Part shown: piece after piece, positions 1 to 15,000 of the stretch
Position numbering within the stretch: position 1 is the stretch's first letter
Layout of the letters: the number at the start of each line of letters is the position of its first letter
Origin: Eopsaltria australis
Lineage: Eukaryota > Chordata > Aves > Passeriformes > Petroicidae
DNA length: 64,000 nt
Direction: 5' to 3'
Assembly: GCA_034509425.1 (NCBI GenBank)
Contig: JAVTVJ010000121.1
Coordinates: forward strand, 2,666,001-2,730,000
Translations under genes and position numbers: made by a program
The notes under the pieces: model-generated
The model's database searches: none
Told to the model about the DNA's origin: nothing
What the model saw: only the letters and a program-made list of their open reading frames with translations

Positions 1-3000
1 TACAAGCACTGCCACACAATTTACTGCCAGGCGAGATCACAGCACATACAGCCCACAGCCTGGCTTCTCTCTGCTGAGCTGTGTGGATGCACTGCTGAAT
101 GAAGCTATTCCATATGTTAGCCCTATACATTCATAATCCAGAAATGCTGCAAAAAAAGAAAAAACAACATCCAACCCTCTTAACATGGGCATATGTTTAG
201 ATCTGCTAGATTAATCTACTTACTCAGTACATCTGTAACTGAGATAACAGTATTTTTCAACAGAACTGCATCGGAAAATTCATGATTGCAGGGTTTTATG
301 ATAATTATACCAGTCTCTTCTCCAATAAAAAGATAAGTTATAGTAGAAAATTATCTAACTTCAATTCACTCAAAACAATTTTTAATATTAAACTAATAGT
401 GTTTCTCACTAGGCTTTCATTACAGAACACTTAATAGGCTCCCATCTGCTAAGTTGGTCCAGAGGAATTATGACTGATCCTAGACTGGGAACTGGAGTTT
501 TTAATAAGATGATAACAGAATATGAGCCTGCTGTGACTATGTCAGATTCTGTAGTCATTTGATTCCCCAAGGCCAAATTGCATTAACTTCATTTTTCAGT
601 GGTGCTGACTCTCCAGACCATGAGAATTCATTATGCAGAGCCCCAGAAGCAGAGTGCAGGTGGCTGCCAGCTCCTCGAAGAGCAGGTGGAACTGGGATCC
701 TGACTCTCCCAGGAGTCAGGCAGTGCAAGGGACAGCACACTGAGCATGTGACATGGGATTTTGGCAGGAGCACAGTCTCTAACAAAGGAAAGGGAGGAGG
801 GGACACAGCACCGGAGGAAGGGGCTCACCCTTGCACAGAGTGAGCCTGGGTAACACTGACCTTCTAGTGCTCTGCATGGAGACAGTCTCCAACAATGAGG
901 ACTACCACAACACAATTAAATTAGGGTCATGTTGTGACACTTCAAGTGCCATCTCAACATTACTGAAGTTCTCTTACTCAGGCTGGCACAGCCTGGCATA
1001 GGACTTATTAGCCAGGCCCGTTAAAAATGTCTGTTCCTTTTCTCTGAGGCTTTTGAATTTAAAACAAAAAAACCTCTATAAAATACCAACACATTGTTTC
1101 AGGGAGGGGAAAGACCTAGGACAGAAACTTCAGTTATTAGGACATAATCAAACTGGTCCTTTTATGTGCAGGATGTTAGATCTGCATGGCAGTAAATACC
1201 TACAAACACAGTCATGTGCATGCATCTCTCTTCCTCAATGCAAGCTCAGCAGCTCCAGCATAGCCCAAAACACGTTTCTTTGGGATTGTTGTGGCCATAT
1301 ATGATACAGGGGTGCTGTTTGAACCCGCATGTCTCAGAGATGGCCAGTTTCCTCAGTTCCCTCCAAAAAAACCTCTAGGGAGCAGGGGAAAAGAAACAAA
1401 GACACCTGAGAAATTTAGACAAATGGCAGTGCTAAAATCCAGTCTTTGTGATTTATGTCTCACTTGGAGTTGGTTTGATATTTATAAAAGGATAAAATGG
1501 GTTTATTTACCTATTTGTGAAAATATACCATAAAGTATCCTTCAAAGTAAGTGCCTGTGTAGAAAAAAAATATTAATTTTTAGCAGCTGAGATCTGATTC
1601 TTTTCCTGTGAAACTTGAGATTGAAAACTGGGCTGAGGTCTAGAATTTCCTTGTGTATAGAACTCCAGTAGGAGTACAGAAAGCCGTGGAGTTGGTCTTG
1701 GGAATGCCACTTCTGCCTTTTACAGTGTGTGTGTGACTTATCTTTGTTCAGAATGCTTTCTAAAACCTTCATGAATACAAAAAGTATTTAGGTAAGCCAC
1801 ACTAAAGCAGCTCTGCAGATACAGGACACTTCAATGGTGTTACTGACACTCTAGAAAAAACCAAACAGGCAAACTCAAAGAGAATTAGAGAGGACACTGA
1901 ATTTATGGCGAGTGTACTTCTTTCCATGAGTTTTCATGCATAAACAATACATATGATGATGAATTTTTAAATTACTAGTATTAATTTTTGCAGAAAGTGA
2001 CTGAAAATAGTCAGAAGCCATTTAGAAAATCAGCTTTGCCAGATATTATGTATTAAATAAACCTGAAGTGTTTTGTGTCCACATTGTTGACAATTCAGGA
2101 TATTTCCAGGAAGTTTAAAGCTTAACTAGATAGGAATTTCCAGTTTCTGCTGGTTCTTGCTAAATGGCCTAAATAATTCTTTCATTTCTTCTTTCATCCA
2201 AGAGAATTTTCTTCCCAACCCACAACAAGAATGAGAGTGTTGACAGAAGAAAAACAAGTCTTAAATGAGCTCTCTTGCTATTTATTTTAAGATATTTCTA
2301 CTCTCACATGCTTGACCTCTTCTAGATAGGTATAAAAATAAGAGTAGCAAACAGAAAATGTAGATAGAATTAACATCAACTTGCTATCTAGGTTATTCAT
2401 ATTTTTCCTTCATTTTCCCTTCACATTTCCTTCATTCAAATCCAACAAAATACAAGTAAGGAAATACATTTCAAAACACTGTTGTCTGCACCAAGCAGAA
2501 ACCTCTTGTGATTCAGAAATGTGTTTTCTTTTGCACTGTGAAATTCCATTGAAAATTAGCCTGATTTAATCTGACTTTCTCTTTTCCATGACTGTCTTTA
2601 GAAAATGATGGCAATTTGTCAAAAAAACTTTATAAAATCAACCCTGTAGCTAGATGCCTTTCAGTATTTTTTTGTTTTCTTAGTCTCTTCTATCAAGACC
2701 CAGTTTCCCATCTCCCTGCTGAGCTGATGTCAGGCTGGGGCTGCCTCATGACCCAAAGAAAACAAAGCACTTTACACACTCTGAATAGACAAGCCAGAAA
2801 ACCACCAAACACACCTTCTGTGATTTGAGGACAGAAGAAAGAGCTGGTCTGTGTTCCCCCAGTGCCTCTGGCTCACACAGGAGGTGCTGTGAGTTCTGTA
2901 GCTCACCTGCAGAGCCTGAGAGCAGCTGGAGTTCAACTAACACTGACCCTGTGTCCAGTTGTACACAGTCCCTTGTTTTCAGTAAGGGCAAAAATAAAGC

Positions 3001-6000
3001 AGCAAGTTGCAAATTAAAAATATCAGCAAAAGTTATGTAACTTTGTTAATTTTAGCAACAGCATGGTTAAGCCCAGATTCAAGATCTTCCCTTTAACCTA
3101 AACTCCCCATCCTCACACAGTCTACATCTGTGTTATTATTTTATGATTCTACATTATTTCATACCACCTGCCTCTGATTTTTTAAAAGCACCATTGGGAT
3201 AGACCAGGAGGAAAACCAGCTAAAGACAACTCCAGATTTGGTGCTACTCAGTGTTTCATAGCTTCAATTAATCATCTAAATATTATTTTAATATGCTTAA
3301 CATAATTGAAATAGAGACTAAGAAAACAGCAAGAGATTTGCATGGGAAGCAGAGCCAAGAGTGATTCTTACAGAAATAAGGAAAATGTGTGGGGGAAGTG
3401 AAAACGAGCAGCATCTAAAAATAGATGGCATTAAAATACATGACTTGCCAGTTATCTCAAGAGTAGCCACTAGGGTCTTTCTGTGTAGCTAAAACCAAAA
3501 TAATTCTCATATCATTCTCCACTTCCTCTACTGTGTCTCCTGTGAATCTGAGGTAGACACAAAAGATAATAATTTGGGGGAGAAACATCACTGAATAGGC
3601 AAACAAAGAAAATGTTATGTCCATTATCAATCACCATTATGCTTATTTTATTAGTTTAACAACTGACAGCAGACTGAGAAATTAAGTTGTGAGATAACAA
3701 ATGTTCATTTCTGTATGTCAGGATCATTTCATTTGCAGTTTTGCAGAAATTCTGCCTAAAGCTACGATGGCTGCAGTGAATTAGATACTGCAAATACACA
3801 TCCCTGTATCCACAGGCAATGCCCTTAAAATGGAGCAGCCTGTCCTGAGTTACTACTGAGCTATAACAAAAAGCTGTCAGCGTGCAGGTTGCATTTCACA
3901 GAATATGAACTGTGTAGGCACTGCAGACATGAACAGCATCTATTGACCAGGCACACCTAATGCACACCTCTGACCCTGAAACCACCAAGAAACAAGGGAT
4001 GATGTGCAATGCAATCTCTCTTGCTGCCCTTAAACCGCATCAACATGAACAAGTACATTTGAGATGTTTGATTACCTCACCTGAGAGTGAAATCTTTAAA
4101 ATTATGTTTTTATGGGTTTGAAAATATTCCTTTTTTTGCTATTCACCAGGTGATATCAAGGGTTTTTTGAGATGATTTAACTATTTTTCTTATTTTTAAA
4201 AGATTCTACATTCTGAATTTTGTTCTTGCATTTCTTTTCATGGTATATAGTATTTGCTCTCTTTGGTTTAATCTAATAAGCTTTTAAAATTCAATAATTA
4301 TCTTGTAAAAGCCATTCTAAAAATGCTCTATAACTGGCACTCAACAACAGAAATTAAAAGTAGAAAAAAGAAATGCTAAACAGTGTAAAATGCAGAGATA
4401 TATATCCCAGCTGAGTTTAGCTTTTATAGTTAAAAAGATTAGCTATTTCCTGCAGCAGCAATAAAAATATGTTTAATCACTTATTTAATTATCATTTATT
4501 GTTGATGTGGTTTAATCATGCTTTAGTTTAATCCCCCAGCTCAAAGAGTGATACTAAACCTGTGGTGCTGCATCCATACAGTTGTGAGAGTTAGGACAAG
4601 TATCAGTTTTGCAGTGTTAAGCCTGCTATAGAGAAAGAGCCACCAAAAACAGAACCTCATTTAAAGCACCTTAAACAGGGAGAAGGACAGAAGCACAATA
4701 TTTGTATTCAACAGAATTAGATGAGACTCCAAAATAAAGGCAATGAGATTTTATGGCTTATTCTTGTGACTGCTCTGCTCCAAGAGATCAGTTTCAAATA
4801 ATGAAAAAGTACCCCTCAAGCACACAAAGTTGCAGTGATAGCTGTGCAGAGGCATGAACTTTGAATTTTATTCCATAATAAATACAAATTTTAGTATCTT
4901 CTTATGATTATTGTATCTCCTAATTTACTGAGAATAAGGGAAAAGTATAGGATGTATAGGAATAAGAGAAGGAGATCCAGAAGTAAGGGGAAAGTATAGT
5001 CCATATTAACATTATCATGCATAAAGCATATATACCATTCAATTAAAACACATTCAGCCACTCTGAGACAATCTGCAATTCAGCCAGAGCTCTGGTAGAA
5101 TTTTCAGTCTGTCTTAGAATGGATTATACAAAGTTTTCCAATGCTTTGCAGAGTAAATTCCTGCTGATTATGGAGGCTACTCAGAAGTCTGGCAATCTTT
5201 CTATCTCTTGCTAATTTGTAGGCTTCTTGCAATTTCCTGGGTAGCACTTTTATCTCAGTAACAGGGTTGGTTTCTATACTGACTTGCACTAAATGATAAC
5301 AGATCCCTCTAAGCATAACATGAGGTGTAACAATGGGGAGCCATGTGGCAGGAATTCAAACATGGAACAGACACTGAACCTGGAGGCAGCTGTGGGAAAC
5401 CTCCCGAGGTCACAGTTGTACACATCCATATCTGCAGAACCTGGCCCTGCACCACTGACATGCAATACCATCACCTATTGCAATTTCTCCCAGTCTAACA
5501 CAGCACTTTTTTGGTCAAAATGTTCATAAATACCAGCCAACTGAACTAAATTTCCTTCTTCTCTCTATTTACTGGTATACTTTGGAAAATATTATTCACT
5601 GGAAAACCACTAAAAAAAATCTCATGCATTTGGACCCTAATATCAATTTAAATACAACTTTAGGAATAAAACTGATTCCACCTCAAGTGTCCATATATGG
5701 AATTATTCCCTTCTGTCTACAATAATTCAGTGTTTTGAAATGGATTGAACAATGACTGTAAAGTGTATTATGCAGTCAGAAATGTTGTGTAAGAGTGAGG
5801 CAAAATTTACTTTGTCTAGAATATGGAAAAATATTAGCTTGCCATGGCAAATTCCTAGAAGAGCCTTTTAAGCCACCAAATCAATACAGTGATGGGTGAC
5901 TTGGAGGTATAGGTGAAAGGTGAGACAGGATTTGGGGACTTCCTTCAAGGTGAGGGGTTGGTACTTTTGACAAGATGTGTAAATTCCAAATTCCCATGCT

Positions 6001-9000
6001 ATTAGAGGAAAGAAATGAAATGGCAGTAAAAATATCTTCACAGTAAGAAGAAATATAACATCTCTTGGTTCTTTGAGATTCTGTTCCACAAGAATACAAG
6101 TCTAAGGTGCAAATGTGAGCATTTCCCTTCAGCAGAAGGGTCCCTGTTGGTGTGGTGCAGCCGGACTGACTGCTGGGAGCCTGGCAATCCAACACAGCCC
6201 TGGCACCACATTCCGGCCTCCTGAACACCCTCAGCCAGACCTGGGATTACTGCTGCCTACAACAAAAACAGGTTTTATTGAACCTGACATGCAGTTAGAA
6301 GGGGAAGGAAACTGGTTAAATTTAGGCTGTTTGAGCAAGCTTTGCACTCTGTCGCTATCACACAGCTATAAAAGAACCCAAGGGGTGTTGGCTAAATAGG
6401 TTTACACACACGCAGGAATAATTTTAGCTCATCACGAATTCGAAACCTTTAATTTTTGGAACTGTGTGTCAGACACACACACTCCCACTTGCTGCAGATG
6501 GAAGTAAGGCTTCTCTGAGAGGTCGTGCATATTACACAACAAATACACAAGCAAGTGTATCTCTTATATACATTTATATAATATTAATATCTACATAGAT
6601 ATAAATAGTAAATCTATAACTTCATCTCCTTCAAGTCCTTCTCCCACTAGAAAAAAATCCAGGAATCTCTCCAGAAAAGTTACAGGACTATTCTAATATT
6701 AAAATAATTTGGGAAGATGAGTTAGCTTATCAAGGAATATTTGAGGAATACCAAGACAATAATATGGTTTGGGACAGTACTTCAAAAAATGTGATCTTGC
6801 TATTTAAACATCATCATTTAAGTACTTTGAGGATTTATATAATGGAATAAATTTATCCATTCACAATGTCAGATAACTCTATGGCAGAGTTATTTAATTC
6901 AACATCATCATTAAACAGACATAATGAAAATGCTGCGTTCTGATCACATCCAGTTCTACCTGAAATACAGCAACCACATAAGTTCCTGTGATTTGTGTCT
7001 TTGCAATCAGTTTCTTTACAGTTTTCAGAAAGCAGTGGCTGTTTAACCATTAGCTCTTCAGGGTGGATGCAAATATCCCAAAAGCATTTGTGGCAACCCT
7101 TTTTATCATATTTTATCTTTTAAAAGCCAGGCACATGGCTTTTAAGATCTGTTATCTGTTGCAGATGTATTTCCAAACACACAAGGAAACCACATCAGGC
7201 TTGGTGCCCCAGAATTCCACAAAACATTACTGTCACCAATACAGCTGTATTCCACTCCCTTTATTCTTTGTTGTGGTCTCACAGAACTACTGCCAACTCT
7301 CATCCTGGCTCAATTTAATGTACAGATAGGCTGCTTTATTATTTTAATACTATAGAATTATGCTTTTAATTTGTTTTTATTTTGCTTTTACTGCCATCAA
7401 CTTTCTTCATGGAAACAAATGTCTTCAGCAAAGTCTGTATTTTAGAGTATCCCTTCATGCAAAGAGGTGATCCCGTATCAAAGTAAAACATAATAGCACT
7501 GGAAAAAAAGGGGACATTTTAGAATGCCATTATTTTAACCTTTTTCCATCCAGAAGGAAGAGAAATCCTTAAACTTGATACTTTAACATACATGGTGTAC
7601 AAGCAATTAATGTTTCAAAAGTTACTTATTAGTATTTTATACTTCAGTTTACCATTTACCAAGAAAAGATCCTTTGATTTTTTTTTCATTATGCATCTCT
7701 TCAAATTTTTAACACAATAAAACTGGAAATGCTTACCACAGCAATTAATTAATTAAACATTGTAAAATGATTTCATGTATGTGCTTCTCCAGCTTTGTGA
7801 GGAAATACTATATACCTTTCCTTCAATAAATACTAATTTCAGGTTAGGTGGAGGTAAATTAGGTATACTATTTGAATAATAATGCAAAAGGGAATCATGA
7901 AGAATAGGTCACCTTAAATAAAACCTGGAGATTCAACAAACATTTCAAATGGTACCATTTAAGGCAAACATTTTCAACCTTACTGCAAGAGCATCCATTC
8001 AGTGAATGGTCAGGGTGGCTGGAATACTGAGACTGGCAATTTAGAACAGCTGTGGAGGGAGGTCACTGGCAAGGCCTCATTTGTAGAAGAAAATGGAGAT
8101 GCTTAACTTTCCAATAACTCAGGGTTTAAGTGCTGGGTTAGAGGTTCACACCCAACCATTTACACTCAAATTTTACAGCTTCTTGATTCTGAGTGTGTAA
8201 TAACTCCTCAAAAAGGTTTCTTTTTATCACTATTGACCTTGAAGTCCTGTGAATGGTTTCACGGACTCACTTAACATAACCACAGGGAAAAAATGGAATT
8301 TTCTTTAAAAGGTTACAGGAAAGGATTGACAACATCATTTTAATGAGTCAAATCTCACCCAAAACTAGATTTTTCAGGCATTGACAATTGACACGTTTCT
8401 CATTAACACTCTTCCCATTTAATTAGTATAAGAGGATTAGGTTGCATTTTTCTCCTTAACTGTGGTTTTTAAACTCACACAAATACTTGCACACTGGCAG
8501 ATTTAGTAAATAAGGAAAAAATCTTTTGAAAGAATAAAACAAGGGTAAAGACTATTGTGTTACTTCTTTTCAAGATAAAATAGTCTGCCTTTGTTCAGCA
8601 GAATTAGCAAATGGCAGGGTGAATTTATTAGACCTTTTACAAAATAAAGATTTAACAAGAGTAGTAGATAATGAAGATAATCAGAGACTTTAACTGTGAA
8701 TTATACTGGGGGGTTTTGCATTTTCCACCTTTGAAAAAATATCTGTAGCTTGCAGTTGGTTCTGTTTCAGGCACACTGCTCCATAGTAGATGATCACCTC
8801 ATTTGAAAAGCAAGATTAGAAAGATGTTTCCTCTCTGTTTCTAAGGCACAAATTGCACATCAGTAAAATCCTCTCCAATTTATAAAACCTGGGTAGAAGA
8901 TAAAGACTCTGTCAATCACTGACTCTGTCAATCTGTAGCAGATCCTCAGGATGGCTTGAAACCTTACACCCACCAGCTTTGATTTGTATATATACACCTT

Positions 9001-12000
9001 ATGGAAATGAGACCTTTCCTGCTAGATAAGTATTTTGAATGTAAAGTTATTTAGCTGTGCTCTGAATGACACACAGCTTAGCAGGTTTACATGTAAATAG
9101 TCACTGAAAACAAAGCACTAACCACAATGCCTTAAACTCTTCTTTGGTATTAGAGACACGCAGTGACCTGACAGGAGAATGCTGTGCTCCGTGCCATGTG
9201 AGCAGTGAAGGATGTGCTCTGAACTAAGTCTGCAATTTAAATGGGTATTGACAAATGGATTATTGGTCCTTCCTGCTGTCTGCTGTTCCCTATGGCTATG
9301 GGGACTAGGACATGCTGCATAAAGGGAAAACAAATGATCTTTGCACATCTGTGCTTGAATCGATTTTCACTAAGTCACTACAGGTCCAGCAGAGCCACCT
9401 AAAACGCAAATATTAAATCAAATCCCACACTCATTGCTTTCAAGCCAGCCCAAGAGGCAGCATGCACAGGAACACTGGTGTGTCTGGCAGAACTAAGCCT
9501 TATATCTGTAGGGCACAGCTGACCTGAAAGGCTGTTTCAGATGCTGGACAGCAAAGAAGGTGCAGAACCATTTAGCTTTGAGCATGGGAGCAGCTCAGCA
9601 GTGTGTAAAAGCCATATTCCTGCAATATGGAGCCACTTGTCTGATTTCATAAATGCATATTTACCACCCACTGAGGACCCAGACTAAAGTACCTGAATTA
9701 TGTGAACTGGTCCTTTATTTCTTAATTCTCAAATCAGTGAGATGGCCACAAGCATCTTCTTTCTATTAGGTTAGTAAATAACATCTAAAAATGCAGACCT
9801 GACTCAACCTTAGGGGACACAGAGTGTACTTGGTGAGCAACACCTGCCTTCAAATGTCTCTTGGGTAAAACAGAGTAAACTTGTGTCTTTCTTCTCTACA
9901 AGAAGTCTCATCTACTTCTGAGGCTCACTTAAAGTCTTTTAAAAGTGAAGAATTTGATAGCACTGCCTCTTTCCACAAGCAAAAGAAAAAGTCCCAGGCA
10001 AAACACATTCAAAAAGACTCCTGACCTCATAGAAACAGGTACACAATTCTGGGGAAGTCTCATTAGCTGTTACTCTGTTCTTATCTTCTCAGAACTTCTG
10101 CTTTTGGCCACTCTGGGAGATGGGATACTGGACCTGATGATTTTTTCGCTCTAAGCCAGCACAGCATGTCACCTAACTCAAATTCTGCCAGGTCTAAGAT
10201 AGTCCCTACCCTTCCACATACATGTGGAGGCAGGTATTAATTCTAATTTCTATTTTTATTCAAAACAATTCAGGAATTATTACTAGGACTATCTTTAATA
10301 ATCATTTATATAAACCCAAATTTTAGTTGATATAAAATTAAAGCTTATGTGCGCCAGTTTTCTAAACATTTAGGGTCAAAAATCACCCTTTTAACTAACA
10401 CTACAGACAGTCTATTCTCTTATCTGCAGAGACAGGCAATTTAGATTAAAGAGAATTTTGCCCACAGAGGTTAGTCAATTATCACTTGATATATTCGTTA
10501 AAATTAAAAAATGCCAAATACAAAAACTATCACTGCTGTCATTAGGGCATACCAGACAAACTCACTGCACAAAAATCACCTCATCTATCAGGAGGCCAAA
10601 TTATTGGGATGAAAATTAGTAATCAAAGACAAAATTCTTAACCTGAGGCACTTCTGGGCAAAGAAGTGTTCCACAAAATTCTGGTATCTCTAAAGAGATA
10701 CGTAATAGAGCCAAGCTGCTGAAAGCAATCTTTCTGAAATGCAATTTATTTTTTTTAAACAGGTTAGAGTAGTGTGTTTGCTATATCAGTACCTTAGGAA
10801 AAAACACTGAATACAGTGTTGCACTTCAATTGCAGAGTACTGTGGAATCTGCTTACCAAATACTAAGGCCCCACAGAAGTTAACATCAGCTACAGCAACC
10901 CTTTGTTATTGTTCACTAAAGCACAACACAGGAGAGATCTCAATACTGATTTGGGATCTCATGTCCTTCTTCACAAGAGGTCTTTCATTAACATGCCTTC
11001 TCTCCAAGAAACATTAATCCAGGGACAAATTAAATGCTTCTCAGGGAGAAGTCCTGCATCTACTACCACAGTCATAGCTAAACCATCTTTTCCTTTCTAA
11101 CTAGGATTGACTACAAAACCAGAAAAATAAGCAGATTTAATTTTTTTAAAAAACCAAACTTACTTTTCAAGAGTTTCCTAGAAGCACCATTTGCCAGCTT
11201 ACAGAGACCTAATTTCATGTCTGCAGTAATTTCAGTGGTACGTAGGAGTGATTAAGAACCTTTGAAGAAAGTTTCTGGAGAAAACCTAGAGGCTCTTGGA
11301 TTGCCATACAATGACCATCCAGTCATTTAGCACCTTAAAACCATTATGTCTGTGTATGAAGCCTGCTGTCTAAAAGAAAAAAGCTTATTTCAAATACTTG
11401 TACTGAATTTGTTATGGATGTCTAAGAGTATTTCAGTCTCCAGGTACTACACCAGGAGCCTTCCAAAAGCACTGCAGTTCCATCCCAGCACTAGATGAGA
11501 CCCGAATCTAAACAAGCTCACTGCAAATCCTTTCTCATATTCACAATTTCTACTCTGAATTAGTGACTGGAAAAGGGAGTATTTTGATTTCACATTGTAA
11601 AGATAAAAAATGAGTGCCACATCTATGCTGGTTGGGTTTTTTTTCTATTAGTATATTTGAATCTTCTCCCATCCTTCACTCCATTCCTCTCAATGTCAAA
11701 TTCAGTATCATGCCATGGAAGTGGATCTTACTGCAAAATAACTGAAGTCTCAATGTTTGAACTGTGAATGTTTGGATTATGAATATTATATCACACTTTT
11801 CTTGCATAAGAGTATCTGCTGATAATCTGTTATGGACTAGATGTTTTTCACTTTCAGACTTTAGATTTTCACATCTTATTCTACCATGTTTTCCTTTTCA
11901 CTACTTCTGTTTTTTATGATTCAACAGTTGTTTAAAGTTATGTCTCTGTCTCCAAATGTAATTCTCCAAAGTAAGGACCATCTTTTTTTTCTTTTCACAT

Positions 12001-15000
12001 GATTAAGCTATTCAAAACAGGCCTCAAGCCAGTGATTTAACATTTGGTAACACAAAGATAATGAGATTTTCTGGCTCAAAGTAAATCATAGCTATTGCAT
12101 ATCTTGACAATTTTGTGCCTGGATACTTAACTTAGGGATCAAAACCATTAATCTAGAATACATCTATAAATTTATAGAATGTAGCACCAATGGAAAAAAC
12201 TTCTTCCCGACTCACTTTAAAAATGTGTTTACTAATTCATGTCTATTAAGTGGCAAAGCAGCAAATGTGTTCAGGGTATGTTGTCTGTTGCTGAGAGATA
12301 GGGATGTCTGAAAGAGATGTTCCAATTCACCTTTTACCAAACAGCTGTCTTTGTTTTTATCATGTTATTAAGAAGTATTTCAGTTAAATAAAACCCCCCA
12401 AATCTGTGGCTATTACAAGCGCCACCCTGTAAGAATACAAAAAGGATTGACAAAAATTATCCCTCCCATGTGTTTTGTTCATCTTTGCAGCCTTGGGTAT
12501 ATTCAATTTCATTATTTCCAAAGCATATGCAGTTTCTGCTTGGCCTTTCCTGGAGTTGCTAAGAGGAGAGTATCACTGGGGGTGGTGGGGAGGCAGCTAA
12601 ATGTTCAAAATGATGAAGTTGATAGAGGAAAGTAACAACTTGGTGACTTTCAGATTATTTTAATCTTATTTTTTTAATTAGCTTTCAAGCTTTTTCCTTT
12701 TACTGTTTTTAAAAATATTTTTTCAAACATGTATCCAAAATTGTCTATATCAACTTTCAGTAGTCAGAATTTCAGTCCTGCTCAGTCAAACACTACCCTA
12801 GACATCTGCTGAGGAAAGATTAAAATTTCACTAGCTAAATACAATACATGGAAATACTCTCAGAGCAGGTACTGCCGAATGAAATTCACATATGCATCTA
12901 AAAAAGTGGACTAAAAAGAAATTAGAAATACATATAAAATTGGAAATATTTAGTTATGATTCAACCAAATCTCCAGTTTAAAATTTTGGCCACAGAAGCA
13001 AATTTCCATATTCTTGGATATATGATGCCCATAAGCACAGACTATTACTGTGGCCCTCCTTGAATTATCACTGAAAGGGCTGGTGAAAAGAAAAATGCAC
13101 TTGCAGTTTAATGTTGTTTCTCAATTTGCATGATGTAAATCCTGCCTGTCCCATTTTCCCAGTCATGGTCCCCATGCACAGCAGCCTGGAGACACCCAGG
13201 TGAGTTTTCAGGAGGGGCTCAAGCAGAAGGGCTGTGCTGTGGCAGCAGCACACGGCACAGGCTGTGCCACCTCCTTGCTTGGGTCACCTGCAGTACAGTC
13301 AGAAGACTGTCAGGAGCTAATAATGTTAATTTTAAATGGACAATCTGCATTTATCTTTTATCTCCTCTAATTTATCCATATCCATCGCACAGATATTTTA
13401 TTTTTTTAAGCTCTACATAACATTTTTAAAAGCTTTGTTAGTACTTACAGTTAGTAATTGAGTCAATGCTGCAATGCCAACCAAGAGACAGCACTGACAA
13501 GTAAGAAGGAAACACTTCACTAAACCACGTGTATTCTAGTAGAAGGTTCTGACATTCTTCCAGGCCAGTTTTAACCTCCTGTAGTCATGACCTTTAGTCT
13601 TGCACGTGTTGGCTGGCAGCAACAACTATTTCTGAGAGTAGCAGTTTTTTTCATTCTTAAAACTTTAATTATTTGCAAGGGTTTCTTGAAAAGAACATGT
13701 ACAAGAAGAACTGGAGATGTATGTTCCCACTGTAGGAGGTAGGAGAAAGGACTCATTCTTATCTAGCTCATGAAGTTGCACCCGTTAGGCTGGTCAATAC
13801 AAACTGAAGACATGCATGCTGACAATCAAGAACTTATTAAATATGAATCTTTGTATTAAGAAAATTGAAGTTGTTTTTTTACTCTATTTAATGCAGTAAT
13901 CCACAGATGTATACAGTCCTACCGAGGAAATATTCTTTGGAGGAGAAAAGGGAAAAATATTTTCTGCATTTGTAGGCTGGCATGGTATCACTTTAATGTT
14001 GCACTCACAAATGGAGCTAAGCACACACTGAACGCTCTCTATTTCTCCACATCAAAAGAATTTTTTCCTGCTGACACAGCAAAGCTGACAACATGCTACA
14101 GTAATCAATGCTGTCTGTGTCTCAGACAAACCCAAGCAATGCAGGCTTTGAATGCCTGCAGATACAGAGTCAGTAACAAGCTGTCCTGAATAACCTGAGG
14201 AACACAAACTGAGCATCTCCACATCACCTGCTGCCTGAAAAGCTCTGCTGTGTCTTTAGGAGGAATGACAGAATGTACTAGCATTGACTTCAGACAAGCA
14301 TTATAAAAGCATACCAAGGAAAAACCTGTCCCTACTGGTTATTCCAAGATAAGGAAAGCACAAAAGGCCTCCTTCTCATAATAACATTTTCATCTTTGCT
14401 AACAACTTGCATCACACTTTAACGCTATGAGCTGAGGCGGGGGGCAAAAGCACGTGGGGTAGATCAGGTTATGTGTGAACAACCCTCAGTTCAGTACCAG
14501 CTGCCTGCTAGGCTGACCTGCTAACACAGCACACTGGCACTGCTCACTTCTGCTGGCTGCTGTAATTAAAGGAGTCTGTACAAGACAGGATGCTGCACAG
14601 GGACTCCAAGAGTATTAAGGAGTTCCAGATCACTGAGGTAAATTAAAAGCAGGAAATTAAGATGCTACAAGTATTGTCTCATATTAGAAGGGATTTTGCT
14701 TCAGAGTTGTACTGGATATACTTAAATATGTATTTTCTCCAAGCTTTTACAGGTCTCATCAAGTTTCATTGCCAGTGTAAATTGCAAGATACTTTAGAAA
14801 ACTGAATACTATTCCTTTACTCAGCATTCCTATATATTTGTATCGAGGACATATTTCCACATGTACTCACATAAATGAACAAATACAGTCTCTATTTAAA
14901 AACTTCAGTCTGTGCAAAAAATTTAACAGTTAAATTCCTTTTCATCTACCAATCTCTTTTCCCCTTTTTAAAATAAGATGAATGGAATTTAATATGATTA

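Noticed and set aside
8138..8158. GGTTCACACCC as a tRNA/SINE B box
   Set aside because: No A box at the right distance upstream and no cloverleaf pairing.
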